A stretch of 64,000 bases of DNA from an uncultured delta proteobacterium. Lineage in GTDB: Bacteria > Myxococcota_A > Polyangia > Polyangiales > Polyangiaceae. Made by a program: the position numbers and the translations under genes. Shown piece after piece: positions 8,482 to 17,008 of the stretch. The notes under the pieces were generated by a model. The model did not search any database, had not been told where the DNA came from, and worked only from the letters and a program-made list of their open reading frames with translations. The DNA is taken from NCBI GenBank assembly GCA_903892415.1, contig CAITIQ010000179.1:1-64000 (forward strand), read 5' to 3'. The number at the start of each line of letters is the position of its first letter. The stretch's first letter is position 1.

Positions 8482-9834
8482 ATGACCCCCGAGGAACTCG
8501 CCGCCACACCCGAATGGTCGGTCGTCACGCGCTCGAGCGAAGAAGATGCTCTGCTCCTTCACCAGGTAACGCTCGCGCACGCGTTCGCGGCGGTCGACGA
8601 GGCGCTGCGAGAGTTCGTGAACCAGGCTTGGAAGCTCGACGCGCTGAGCGATCTCGTTCCCCCCGGTCTTGTCGTCCCTCAGATCTGCGTGAGAGGAAAA
8701 CACCGGGCATCCGACGTCGCCGAGGATCTCACCGCGTCCCCGTGGCGGCGCGATCTCGTCCTCGTGTGGGGGGTCGCGCCGCCAGCGCACGAGTTCGCGA
8801 TCGGGATCGGCTGGTCACTCGATCCAAAGGGATTCGATGAGTCGCTCGCCGATCCGGTCGCGACGCCCTTCTCCTCACTGTCCGCCGCTCTCTGCGCCGA
8901 TGTGGCCGCCCTGATTCCCGAGGGGGTGCGTACACGTCGGCGGAAAAGGCGCCCGCGCGCAGAGCCGCTTGCCCTCACGGCAGAACGAGAGGCAGAGATC
9001 CTCGCGCTCGTCGGGATTGGAGCGTGGAAGGTCGCGCGTCACGTCGGCGTAGGCCGCGCGGCGTACCCCCATGCACGGATCTTCGCGTTGGGCGGAGGGG
9101 CGACGTTCGACGCAGCGTTCGAAGTGCTCGAGGCGATGCCGGACGTACGCCTCGTCTCGGTTCAGAACGAGCGTGGCAGGGGCTACTTCACGATGACCTT
9201 TTCCGTGCGGAAGGGTGATGAACGGTGCGGGCAGCTCCACCTCTGCGACGAGCCGGCCGCGGGTGGAATCCTGCTCTGCCTCGAGTCGGCGACGGCATCG
9301 GAACTCACCCGATGGAACGCCTACGTCGCGCAGGAGCTGCCGATCCTCGATGACGGAGCGCTCCTCGACGCTGTGGAGCGCGCCGAGCCAGATGCGTCTG
9401 CGCCTTGGTTCGCCGCGTCGCTCGCCCTCTTGCGTGGACGTGAAGCGTTCGTCGCGCGGGTGGCGAACGCGAGGCGCGCGGCGCGGCTCTCGGCCGAGAA
9501 TGCGTGCGACGTACTCGTCGCTGCCGGCGCGATCGGCGTCGCTGCACTCGAACATGAATCATTGAGCGTACGACCGGCGCCCTTCGACGGGCTCTTGCGC
9601 TTGGTTCGGGATTGGCGCGTGCTCTCTTCGAAGGTGACCCCGGAGGTGAAGGCCTCTCTTCGAGGGCTCGACTCGTTGCGTCCGGAAGTTCGACGGCGTG
9701 CGACCCTGGAGCTCGCGACGGTCGCGCCATTGGTGCTCGCGCCGCTCGAAGAGGCCGAGCGTCGGGAGAGCGACAAGCCCACGCGTGCTCTCCTCCGGGC
9801 GGTCGTAACCCTGGTCGCGCTTACGCGTTCGTGA
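8482..9834 (+). CDS. Unknown 450-aa cytosolic protein
   Basis: I do not recognise this protein. It has no signal peptide or transmembrane segment. The first 150 residues (MTPEELAATPEW) look like a mixed alpha/beta domain. A basic patch TRRRKRRPRAEP sits near residue 155. The middle (LGGGATFDAAFEVLEAMP, FTMTFSVRKG) is beta-rich, and the last 150 residues are helical and leucine/alanine-rich. The ORF track begins 66 codons earlier, inside the terminator region; ATG 8482 with GAGAGTGG upstream is preferred. It points towards the STAND gene and ends 75 bases before that gene's stop, so the two converge. The local sequence is heavy in CTC and GCG codons. Confidence 0.65.
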   Translation: MTPEELAATPEWSVVTRSSEEDALLLHQVTLAHAFAAVDEALREFVNQAWKLDALSDLVPPGLVVPQICVRGKHRASDVAEDLTASPWRRDLVLVWGVAPPAHEFAIGIGWSLDPKGFDESLADPVATPFSSLSAALCADVAALIPEGVRTRRRKRRPRAEPLALTAEREAEILALVGIGAWKVARHVGVGRAAYPHARIFALGGGATFDAAFEVLEAMPDVRLVSVQNERGRGYFTMTFSVRKGDERCGQLHLCDEPAAGGILLCLESATASELTRWNAYVAQELPILDDGALLDAVERAEPDASAPWFAASLALLRGREAFVARVANARRAARLSAENACDVLVAAGAIGVAALEHESLSVRPAPFDGLLRLVRDWRVLSSKVTPEVKASLRGLDSLRPEVRRRATLELATVAPLVLAPLEEAERRESDKPTRALLRAVVTLVALTRS

Positions 9835-9909
9835 CGAACGCCTCGAAGACGATGAACCGTTCGGAACTCGATCCCACGAGGTCGAGAACGACGACGCTCA
9901 CTACCCTGC

Positions 9910-12900
9910 TCATAGCTCGCCATTATCACACGGGGTCACAACGTTGAGCACGTTGGGCCCCAGCTCGCTGGCGATGAGCCATGCCCGCTCGGCCGGTAAG
10001 CGTTGGGCCTGCAAGAAGGGCCACGGTCCGCTGAGCAATCGCGCTCCGTCTTTGCCGACGAGGGCGCACTCGAGCGGCGATAGCTTCAGCTCGCGGCCGA
10101 GCGCCGAGCGACCGCTCACCAGAAGTTCCAGCGCCTCTTCGCTCGCCGCAGGCTCGTTCGCCGCCTCGCCCTCGTCTCGCGGGAGCGGAAGCCTTTGGTG
10201 CGTTACTTCTCCGCCGTGCGCGCTACGCAGCTCGAGCCCGCCTGGCGCAAAACCCACAGCGAGCAGCTCGCCCTCGAAGCGCAACTCGCCCAAGGGGCGC
10301 AGGTCTTTGGCGGCAAAGACGCTTACGCTGCGATCGGCGCAGACGGCGGCGAGCAGGCGCTCGTCGTGCGAATGATGCAGCGAGCTGACGCTGGCCGCGA
10401 GCGTGACCGAACCGAGTTCGCGCGTCCCGAGCACGCTCCAAAGCCGAAGCGTGAAGTCGCGAGACCCCGACACCAAAAGCCCGCTGGTCGCGAGCACCAA
10501 CGCGCTGGTGATGGCCGCGCCATGCCCTTGGAAGGCGGCGGAGCGACGCAGCCCCTCGGGCGTTCGTCGGAACAGCGCCAGCTGGCCGTCCTGCGCGCCC
10601 GCCACCAGCATGCGGCTGGTCAAAGCCAGAGCCGTTACGCTCGTATCGAAGGCGCGTTCACGCAGCTTGCTGCGACCATCGGCGCGCTGAAAGAGCTCGA
10701 GTCGCCCATCGTGATAACCGAGGGCGTATTCGTCCCCACGCGGCGCAATCGCCATGCAGTTGATGCGCCTGCTGGGCTGCTCGGCTTCGCTCGCTTGTTG
10801 GTTTGCGATCTCATGTGCGCGCGCGGTTCGATCGGTGCCTGCGCTCCAAAGCGTCTGCTTTGGGCCGAAGGCCAAGCTGTTGATCCAACCTTCGTGAGCA
10901 ACGAAGGAGTGCGTATTCGGCGCGACGCTCACGAGGTGCACCTTCCCGCTGCTGCCCGCACAAGCGATGCGCGCTGCTTGCGGGTCGAAGCTCGCGGCAA
11001 AAAGATGCTCGCTCGGGAAGCTCAGTTCGCTGCGGAGTTCGAGCCGTGGCGCGGCTGCGCTGGAGCTCGTCGCAAGCCGCTGCAAAACGCCATCGTGCCG
11101 TGCGATCAGCCATTCGCCCGCGTGCCTTTCCACGGCCCAGACGCTGCCCTCGAGCTGCGGCTCCAAGCGCTCATGCGCCGTCTCTCCCTCGCGAAAGTTC
11201 GAGCTCGAGGCGAACAGGCTGAGACCGCCGCGTGAGCAGCCGACGAGCAGCAGCCCGAGGTCGAGCGCAAGGTAGGTGATTTCGGCGTGGGCCTGACCCT
11301 GCCAAAGCAGCTCGCGGCTCGGCGAGTAGACGCGCACACAACCATTGCGCGCGCCTGTCGCGAGGTCGCCTTCGGGCGAGTAGGCGACTCCCCAAACCGG
11401 AGCGTCATGAGCGAGCTGCGCGATCCGTTCGCCGCTGCCAGCGTCCAGCAGCACCACGTGCTCATCGGTCCCGCACGCGAGCGTTCGGCCGTCGGGCGAA
11501 AACGCGACCGTCAGCGCCCTGCGCGAAGTGAGCGTGGTGCAGTCGAGCTCGGCGCCCGTGTTGGCGTCCCAACGTCGCAGTGTGCCGTCCGCGGAGCAGG
11601 TGGCGACGGTGCGCCCATCCGGGCTCACGGCCAGGCTCAACACCTCGGCGCGGTGGCCACGTAGGATCAGCGCTGGCCGGCCTGCTCGAGCTTGGTCGCG
11701 AGCTTGCGCGCGTAGCCACGGCCGAGCGCCGCTCGGGCCTTCGAGCCCTTCGAGCTGCAGCACGCTGCGCAGCGCTTCGGGCCGTTCGGCCAGGAGCGCG
11801 CCATGACGTCGCATGGCGTCGAAGCGCGCGGATTCGAGCAGCGCCAAATCGGCGAGCACCTCCGGAAGCATCCCAGCTTGCAGCCGCGCTTCGATCCCGT
11901 CGGCGTCCTCTGCGAGCGCGCGGGCCTCTGCTTTGGCCCCGGCCTGCCACAGATGGCGTACGTGATGTCGCTGCGCATAGTCGCCCTGCGTTCGCGCGCA
12001 CATCGCTGCAAACGCCTGGTGCATGCGACGCACGCCAGCTTCGCCGAGCACGCTCCCTTGCAGGAATTCGGCGAATCCGCCGTGCCAAAGTCGCAGCTCC
12101 CCAAGCTCGCTGCGCTCGAGCGCGGCGCTGAGCGCTTCGAGCGCGATGCGACAGTCTTGAAGGCTAGCCGCCTCGAGTTCGAGCTCGGCCAGCACAAGCT
12201 GCACGCGCTCCAGCCGAATGGGCTCTGCTGCGAGCGCGAGCACCTCGGCGAGCCGTTGGCTGAGTTCACCTCCTGCGCGCCGAGCTTCGAGCAGCAGCCC
12301 CTCGAACAGCGCCTCACTCGAGGCTGCCACAGCGGCCTGAGAGAAGTCGTCTGCACGCGCCCATTGCGTCAAACTTCGGTCCACGAGCAGCGGGCTACCG
12401 CCGGTCGTTTCGTGCAGTTGCGCGAGCTGTTCCACGCTTGGCTTGCGGGCTCGCGCGGAGAAGCGGTCCGCGGCCACGAGCTCGGTTTCGCTGCGCGAGA
12501 AGGGCGGCAACGCAAGCTCGAACAGGTTGGGCAGGCGCATGCGCAGGCTGGTCAGCAGCGAGAGCAGCGGTCGAGCCGAGAGCACGAACAGCGCGCGTGG
12601 CGGCAGATAGGCGGGCAGGAAGGAGAGCGCTCGTTGCACATCGTCGAGCTCATCGAGCCCGTCGAGTACGAGCACGACCTGCTCCCGCTCCTGGCCCAAC
12701 AATTCCAACGCCTGCACGAGCTCGTTCTTGAGGTCGTCGGCGGAGGCCGAGGCAAGCAGCTCGTACGCGTCCGAGCTGAACGGACGCGACGTCTTGGCCA
12801 AGGTCTGTCGGATCAGCGACGCGACGAAGCGCTGCGGCTCCTTGTGACTCTTCACGAAGTGAAAGGGCGCATCGCAGAGCCTCGAAAGTTCGGCGAGCAG

Positions 12901-13074
12901 CGCCGACTTGCCCGAGCCGAGGCCTCCGAGCACTGCGGCGTAGCCTGTGCGAGGCGCAGCCTCGGGCTCGCGCAGCAACGTCGCCAGGACCTGCTCACGC
13001 CCGCGGAATCGGGCCAAATGGGCGTCGCGCTCGGCTCGCGCTTGCGGCAGTGCCTGATCGTTCTTTTGCGTCAC
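9910..13074 (-). CDS. STAND/NACHT-type NTPase with C-terminal WD40 repeats
   Basis: 1054 aa from GTG 13074. A P-loop GGLGSGKS is at residues 50-57 and a Walker B VVLVLDGLDELDD near 133-145; the DGLDE form is typical of NACHT/STAND signalling NTPases. About 400 residues of helical arm follow. From about residue 590 come WD40 blades such as GHRAEVLSLAVSPDGRTVA and SADGTLRRWD, at least eight in all, likely one or two propellers. Such proteins sense a ligand with the repeats and oligomerise on ATP binding. No effector domain lies before the P-loop, so output would need a partner. The ORF-track extension to 13713 is antisense to the next gene. A TTGACG-17-TTCACT promoter ends six bases before the GTG. 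Confidence 0.85.
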   Translation of the reverse strand: MTQKNDQALPQARAERDAHLARFRGREQVLATLLREPEAAPRTGYAAVLGGLGSGKSALLAELSRLCDAPFHFVKSHKEPQRFVASLIRQTLAKTSRPFSSDAYELLASASADDLKNELVQALELLGQEREQVVLVLDGLDELDDVQRALSFLPAYLPPRALFVLSARPLLSLLTSLRMRLPNLFELALPPFSRSETELVAADRFSARARKPSVEQLAQLHETTGGSPLLVDRSLTQWARADDFSQAAVAASSEALFEGLLLEARRAGGELSQRLAEVLALAAEPIRLERVQLVLAELELEAASLQDCRIALEALSAALERSELGELRLWHGGFAEFLQGSVLGEAGVRRMHQAFAAMCARTQGDYAQRHHVRHLWQAGAKAEARALAEDADGIEARLQAGMLPEVLADLALLESARFDAMRRHGALLAERPEALRSVLQLEGLEGPSGARPWLRAQARDQARAGRPALILRGHRAEVLSLAVSPDGRTVATCSADGTLRRWDANTGAELDCTTLTSRRALTVAFSPDGRTLACGTDEHVVLLDAGSGERIAQLAHDAPVWGVAYSPEGDLATGARNGCVRVYSPSRELLWQGQAHAEITYLALDLGLLLVGCSRGGLSLFASSSNFREGETAHERLEPQLEGSVWAVERHAGEWLIARHDGVLQRLATSSSAAAPRLELRSELSFPSEHLFAASFDPQAARIACAGSSGKVHLVSVAPNTHSFVAHEGWINSLAFGPKQTLWSAGTDRTARAHEIANQQASEAEQPSRRINCMAIAPRGDEYALGYHDGRLELFQRADGRSKLRERAFDTSVTALALTSRMLVAGAQDGQLALFRRTPEGLRRSAAFQGHGAAITSALVLATSGLLVSGSRDFTLRLWSVLGTRELGSVTLAASVSSLHHSHDERLLAAVCADRSVSVFAAKDLRPLGELRFEGELLAVGFAPGGLELRSAHGGEVTHQRLPLPRDEGEAANEPAASEEALELLVSGRSALGRELKLSPLECALVGKDGARLLSGPWPFLQAQRLPAERAWLIASELGPNVLNVVTPCDNGEL

Positions 13075-13080
13075 CCTGCG

Positions 13081-13109
13081 AGTGAACGGGGCCGTGCGAG
13101 GTTCGTCAA
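13081..13109 (-). promoter_or_regulatory. Putative promoter of the STAND gene
   Basis: On the minus strand TTGACG and TTCACT are separated by exactly 17 bases, and the -10 ends six bases before the GTG start. If used, the mRNA would be leaderless. The site supports GTG 13074 over the longer ORF. Confidence 0.45.
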
Positions 13110-13179
13110 CCTTCGCCGCACCTGCGCGTAGGGGGCGGTCAGTTGGCCGGATCGCGATCGGCGTGCTAGCGCAAGGAGC

Positions 13180-14079
13180 ATGTACCGCCGTTCTGTGATG
13201 TTTGCAGCGCTGGCTGGGCTGTTCGGCCTTTCGTTTGCGGGCATCGCCGAGGGCGCCCCGGAGGAGAACCCTCCGCCCGGGTCGATGGTGGAGCTGCATC
13301 CCAAGAGCGCGCCCTTCCCGACGAAGGACAGCACCTACAAGGACGACACCGTCCTGGCCTTCATCCCCGAGCACTTCAACTTCCCCGCCAACGGCAAGGT
13401 GGACGTGATCGTCCACTTCCACGGTCACAAGGGCACCGCTCACCGGGCGATTCGCGGCCACATGCTTCGTGAGCAGCTCAACAAGAGCAAGCAGAACGCC
13501 ATTCTGGTCGTGCCGCAGGGCCCGGTGATGGCCTCCGACGGTGACTTCGGCAAGTTGATGCGGAAGAACGGCCTCTCCAAGCTGCTGAACGAGGTGCTCG
13601 GCTCGCTCGCCAAGGACAAGAAGCTCGGCGGCAGCGGCAAGCCCAAGCTCGGCCGCGTGATCGCTTCGGCGCACTCGGGCGGCTATCGCGCTGCGGCGAT
13701 GGCCATCAAACACGGCGGCGTGGACCTGCGTGAGGTCTACCTGTTTGACGCGCTGTACGGCGAGCTCGAGCAGTTTGAGGCGTTCGCAGCCAAAAAGAAG
13801 AAGCTCGTCAGCTACTTCGTCGGCGGGGAGCCGATGACCAACAGCCTGGCCCTAGCCGATACCCTGAAGGGCAGGGGAGTGAAGGTCCTGGTGGAGAGCG
13901 GCGACGTCCGGCTCGACCGCGAGGACCTCGTGAAGGGAAAAGCCTTGTTCCTGCGCGGTCGGGCCAGCCACGGCACGGCGACGTTTGAAGAAGGCGCGCT
14001 GCGAGACTGCCTATTGGCCAGCTGCCTCAAAGGCAACGGCACCAAAGAATGGCATCAGCAGAAAGACAAGAAGCGCTAG
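13180..14079 (+). CDS. Secreted alpha/beta-hydrolase-like protein
   Basis: 299 aa with a Sec signal peptide (MFAALAGLFGLSFAGIAEGA) and no lipobox. HFHGHKG looks like the oxyanion-hole loop, ASAHSGGYRAA has a nucleophile elbow (A-H-S-G-G), LFDALYG may supply the acid, and RASHGTA the histidine. Together these fit a serine esterase or peptidase of the alpha/beta-hydrolase fold acting in the periplasm or outside. AAGGAG lies just before the ATG 13180; the second ATG at 13198 would shorten the n-region. It diverges from the STAND gene across about 100 bases. Substrate is unknown. Confidence 0.75.
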   Translation: MYRRSVMFAALAGLFGLSFAGIAEGAPEENPPPGSMVELHPKSAPFPTKDSTYKDDTVLAFIPEHFNFPANGKVDVIVHFHGHKGTAHRAIRGHMLREQLNKSKQNAILVVPQGPVMASDGDFGKLMRKNGLSKLLNEVLGSLAKDKKLGGSGKPKLGRVIASAHSGGYRAAAMAIKHGGVDLREVYLFDALYGELEQFEAFAAKKKKLVSYFVGGEPMTNSLALADTLKGRGVKVLVESGDVRLDREDLVKGKALFLRGRASHGTATFEEGALRDCLLASCLKGNGTKEWHQQKDKKR

Positions 14080-14144
14080 CCGCCCTCTTGCGAGTCGGCC
14101 GTTCGAGTCCCGTCCCCGTTTCCCCGTCCCCCGAAACCGAACAG

Positions 14145-14240
14145 CTAGATCAGTCGCCGACGTCCGGAGTCGCTCGGGCGCTCCTTGAGATCCACGACAA
14201 CCAACACAACCGTGAGGCAAATGACGATCGCCAAAAGCAT
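14145..14240 (-). CDS. Possible 31-aa single-span membrane microprotein
   Basis: In the 400-base gap between the hydrolase and the sigma factor, the minus strand holds ATG...TAG encoding MLLAIVICLTVVLVVVDLKE plus a basic tail GRRRLI. It has one clear transmembrane segment, and a GAGAG lies about seven bases before the ATG. It is too short for the ORF track. The rest of 14080-14475 shows no convincing gene. Confidence 0.35.
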   Translation of the reverse strand: MLLAIVICLTVVLVVVDLKERPSDSGRRRLI

Positions 14241-14468
14241 GGTCGTTCTCTCGCTCCAGACAAACAAGCGGGCCAAATTCTGTGCAGATTAATAGCGAAA
14301 AAGGTGCGCCTTTTGCCTACACGACCGGCCTTTGCTCCTTCTATCAACCTTCGGTTGAATGCCCTCCCTACGGGCTGCATCGGAAACGGGGATGGCGCAG
14401 CATGCATCGGCTCTTCAGACCTCTGCCAAAGCAACCAGCGCGGATGGCCTTCGCGGCCGACCGGCTGT

Positions 14469-14474
14469 TAGTCT
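14469..14474 (+). promoter_or_regulatory. Putative -10 element (TAGTCT) of the sigma/FecR pair
   Basis: TAGTCT is followed by C, then GTG 14476 and GTG 14482. The second GTG is seven bases after the hexamer, the spacing expected for a transcript that begins at the start codon. Confidence 0.35.
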
Positions 14475-14475
14475 C

Positions 14476-15081
14476 GTGACCGTGCAAGCTGACGTGAATG
14501 ACGTGCTCGAGAAGGCCAAGGCGGGGGACCGCGAGGCCTTTCGTGAGCTGTTCCGGCGTCATCGCTCGGACGTCGCACGGCTCGCCTATCGCATGCTGGG
14601 CAACCAGACCGACCTCGAGGACGTGATCCAGGAGGTTTTTCTGCAGGTCCACCGCAGCCTCGCGGACTTTCGCGGCCAGTCGAAGTTCTCCACGTGGCTG
14701 CATCGCGTCACCGTGAACGTGGTGCTGATGAATCGGCGAGCCGCTCGCTCCCGGCCTGTTTTCGCTGCCGAGGCGATCACCGATGAAGAGGTTGAAGGCG
14801 GTCACCGGCCGGATGAAGAGGCCTCCCGCAACGAGCGCATGGCCGCCTTCCGCCGAGTGCTGGAGAAGCTGCCGGAGAAGAAGCGCACGGTGTTCGTCCT
14901 GCACGAGATTGAGGGCCTGCTCCCGGCCGAGATCGCTGAGATGGTGGATGCGCCCGTGCTCACCGTGCGCACCCGCCTTTTCTACGCGCGCAGAGAGCTG
15001 TGCGAGCTGATGCGAGCCGAGCCTAGCCTGGTCCACCTCGCCAAGACCCTGACTGAAGATCGCGAGGCCGGCTGTGAGTGA
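14476..15081 (+). CDS. ECF-type RNA polymerase sigma factor
   Basis: About 201 aa. Region 2 is seen in REAFRELFRRHRSDVARLAYRMLGNQTDLEDVIQEVFLQVHR with the -10 recognition helix FRGQSKFSTWLHRVTVN. Region 4 follows in LEKLPEKKRTVFVLHEIEGLLPAEIAEMVDAPVLTVRTRLFYARREL. The ORF track starts at ATG 14359, but the family alignment begins near DVNDVLEKAKAGDREAF. GTG 14476 or 14482 fits this and lies right after a -10-like hexamer. Its stop overlaps the start of the FecR-like gene by eight bases, so it is almost certainly paired with that anti-sigma factor. Confidence 0.88.
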   Translation: MTVQADVNDVLEKAKAGDREAFRELFRRHRSDVARLAYRMLGNQTDLEDVIQEVFLQVHRSLADFRGQSKFSTWLHRVTVNVVLMNRRAARSRPVFAAEAITDEEVEGGHRPDEEASRNERMAAFRRVLEKLPEKKRTVFVLHEIEGLLPAEIAEMVDAPVLTVRTRLFYARRELCELMRAEPSLVHLAKTLTEDREAGCE

Positions 15082-16384
15082 GGAATCTCGAGATTCGAGC
15101 CCGGACGCCCGGGTCCTGCGGCACTTGGTGAAGGAGTACGAGGCGGAGACGCCCCCGCAGCTCGATTGGGACCAACTTGAGTCGCGGCTTTTTGCCTCGC
15201 TGGATAGCGCAGCCCCGCGTGGTCGCAGCGAAGCGAACGGTGAGCGCGAGAGTCTGCTCGACGGCGCGGAGCTCGGGCGCAAGTCGGTTACGCCGGCGGC
15301 GCAAGTTCAGGATCGACCGTCGTTGTTCGCAGCCCAGGCGAAGGCCAAGAAGCCGCCGGTCTATGTTTACGCTGCCGCGGCCTTTCTCGCCGCCGCAGGC
15401 ATCTTCGGCTTGCTCGCCGTTCGCTACCGCTCGTTGCAACAGCCTGCTCCCACGTTTGCGGTCAAGGAAGTGGTCGATCCAGCGTCGATCCCCGAGGCGC
15501 CCGGCATGTCTGGCTATCGTGAACTGGGCGCGCTCAAGTCGGGCGACATCGTGGAGGCTTCGGTCGGAGCCGTCGCCTTCGGCCAGCAGGGCGCCGTGGA
15601 GTGGACGTTGGCCGCAGGAAGCCGGCTTGTCGTGAAGACGCCGATGGGCGCTGAGAACGTGCACGTGGTCGAGCTCGACAGCGGCTCGGTCAAGGGGCGC
15701 GTCCACGAGCAGTCCTCCGTGCGTTTCGTGGTGACGGCTGGGGAGACCGAGGTCGTCTCCTTCAGCGAGGGCGCTGTGTTCACCGTTACGCGCTCCTCCA
15801 AGCGCATCGTCGTTCACATGGAGGAGGGCGTTGCTACCGTCGGCAAGCGCGGTTCGGCCGAGCAGCCGCATCGCATCGAGGCCCCGGTGCACGCGGCCTT
15901 GGCGCTGGACGGCGTCAGCGGCTTCGAGATCGTGCCGACCGAGACGGTGGAGGCCTCAACTGCGCCAAAGTCAGCGGCGACCACAATGGACGCCGCGCCC
16001 GACGTCGCAGCAACAACCGCCAAACCAAGCCTGCCCGAGGTTCCAAGCCCTCCGGTGAGCAAGACCAGCGCGCCCTCTGCGACGACGGGCTCCGCGCCGG
16101 TGGAGACGCCGGTGGTCAAGCGCGGCTCGCTCGCAACAGCCACGGCTTCGGTGCTGGCGTGCATGAATCAAGCGCGGGCCAAGCAGCGTGAAGAGTCCAA
16201 GTCCGACGTCAAGGTGACCGTCTCGTCGACGCTCAAGGTCAGTGTCGACGCGGACGGCAAAGTGAAGGGTCTTTCCTTCAGCCCGCCGCTCGCCCCGGCC
16301 TTGCAGAATTGCGGCGTGTCCCTCTTCGGCACCACGTTTGAGCCCGGCGAACGCACCGAGCTGATTCCGGTTCAGCTGCAGTAG
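15074..16384 (+). CDS. FecR-like membrane anti-sigma regulator with TonB/AgmX-type C-terminal domain
   Basis: 436 aa from GTG 15074, which overlaps the sigma gene. A short cytoplasmic N-terminus (DWDQLESRLFASLD) would bind sigma, a single TM lies near residues 98-115 (AAAAFLAAAGIFGLLAV), and a periplasmic FecR beta-domain spans about 150-260 (GDIVEASVGAVAFG, AGSRLVVKTPMG, FSEGAVFTV). After a Pro/Ala/Ser linker, the last 90 residues contain Cys...VSSTLKVSVDADGKVKGLSFSP...NCG, like the C-terminal domain found in myxobacterial AgmX-type and TonB-like proteins. It probably keeps the ECF sigma inactive until an envelope signal arrives; the signal is unknown. Confidence 0.82.
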   Translation: MSEESRDSSPDARVLRHLVKEYEAETPPQLDWDQLESRLFASLDSAAPRGRSEANGERESLLDGAELGRKSVTPAAQVQDRPSLFAAQAKAKKPPVYVYAAAAFLAAAGIFGLLAVRYRSLQQPAPTFAVKEVVDPASIPEAPGMSGYRELGALKSGDIVEASVGAVAFGQQGAVEWTLAAGSRLVVKTPMGAENVHVVELDSGSVKGRVHEQSSVRFVVTAGETEVVSFSEGAVFTVTRSSKRIVVHMEEGVATVGKRGSAEQPHRIEAPVHAALALDGVSGFEIVPTETVEASTAPKSAATTMDAAPDVAATTAKPSLPEVPSPPVSKTSAPSATTGSAPVETPVVKRGSLATATASVLACMNQARAKQREESKSDVKVTVSSTLKVSVDADGKVKGLSFSPPLAPALQNCGVSLFGTTFEPGERTELIPVQLQ

Positions 16385-16461
16385 GCGAGCGCGGGAGCGA
16401 GAGCGCCTTCCGCGCTGCGATCGCTCTTTTCGCGCCGCCAAAACTTGGGCAGAACGCCGTT

Positions 16462-17004
16462 ATGGCGCACACGATCGAAGTAGCGAAGTCCGGGCGAGCA
16501 GCCTGTCGTAGCTGTCGAAAGCCGATTCCCAAAGGGGAGCTGCGCTTCGGTGAAGAGACCGTCAACGCCTTCGCCGAAGGCGACATGACCTATCGCTGGC
16601 ATCACCTCAAGTGCGCCGCGTCCAAGCTCAGCGCCGAGCTGCGTGAGGGGCTGAGCGCCTTCGCTGGGGAGGTGCCGGAGCGCGAGGAGATCGAGGCGCT
16701 GATGGCGAAGGCCGACGCGGCAAAGCCACCGCCCTTTCCGCACGCCGACAAAGCGCCGACCGGCCGGGCCAAATGTCTCGGTTGCAGCGAGAGCCTGCCG
16801 AAGGGCGCTCTGCGCGTAGTGATCGAGCGCGAGATCGAGCGCGGCATGTCGGTAACCAAGGGCGCCGGCTACCTCCATCCGAAGTGTGCGGCCGGCTACG
16901 TTGAAAGCCAAGGCGGCTCGCATGAAGAGCTCACGACCGGGCTTCGCCAGAACACCCGCGACCTGAGCGAGAGCGAGCTCGACCAGCTCTTTGCTGAGGT
17001 CTAG
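16462..17004 (+). CDS. Free-standing double PARP-type zinc-finger protein
   Basis: 180 aa. Two copies of a PARP-type finger are visible: CRSCRKPIPKGELRFG ... WHHLKCAA at about residues 15-53, and CLGCSESLPKGALRVV ... YLHPKCAAGYV at about 110-150. Each has the C-x2-C ... H-x2-C zinc set and the family's basic-hydrophobic I/LPKGELR segment. In eukaryotes these fingers bind DNA breaks in PARP-1 and DNA ligase III. Here no catalytic domain follows; the C-terminus is a short acidic tail. DNA-end binding is inferred from the fold only. The aminotransferase gene begins five bases after its stop, so they are probably co-transcribed. It has no Shine-Dalgarno. Confidence 0.85.
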   Translation: MAHTIEVAKSGRAACRSCRKPIPKGELRFGEETVNAFAEGDMTYRWHHLKCAASKLSAELREGLSAFAGEVPEREEIEALMAKADAAKPPPFPHADKAPTGRAKCLGCSESLPKGALRVVIEREIERGMSVTKGAGYLHPKCAAGYVESQGGSHEELTTGLRQNTRDLSESELDQLFAEV

Positions 17005-17008
17005 CCAC

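Noticed and set aside
10195-11235. 346-aa plus-strand ORF inside the STAND gene
   Set aside because: Antisense to WD40 blades whose repeats are unmistakable on the minus strand.
11803-13131. 442-aa plus-strand ORF
   Set aside because: Antisense to the NTPase region containing the Walker motifs.
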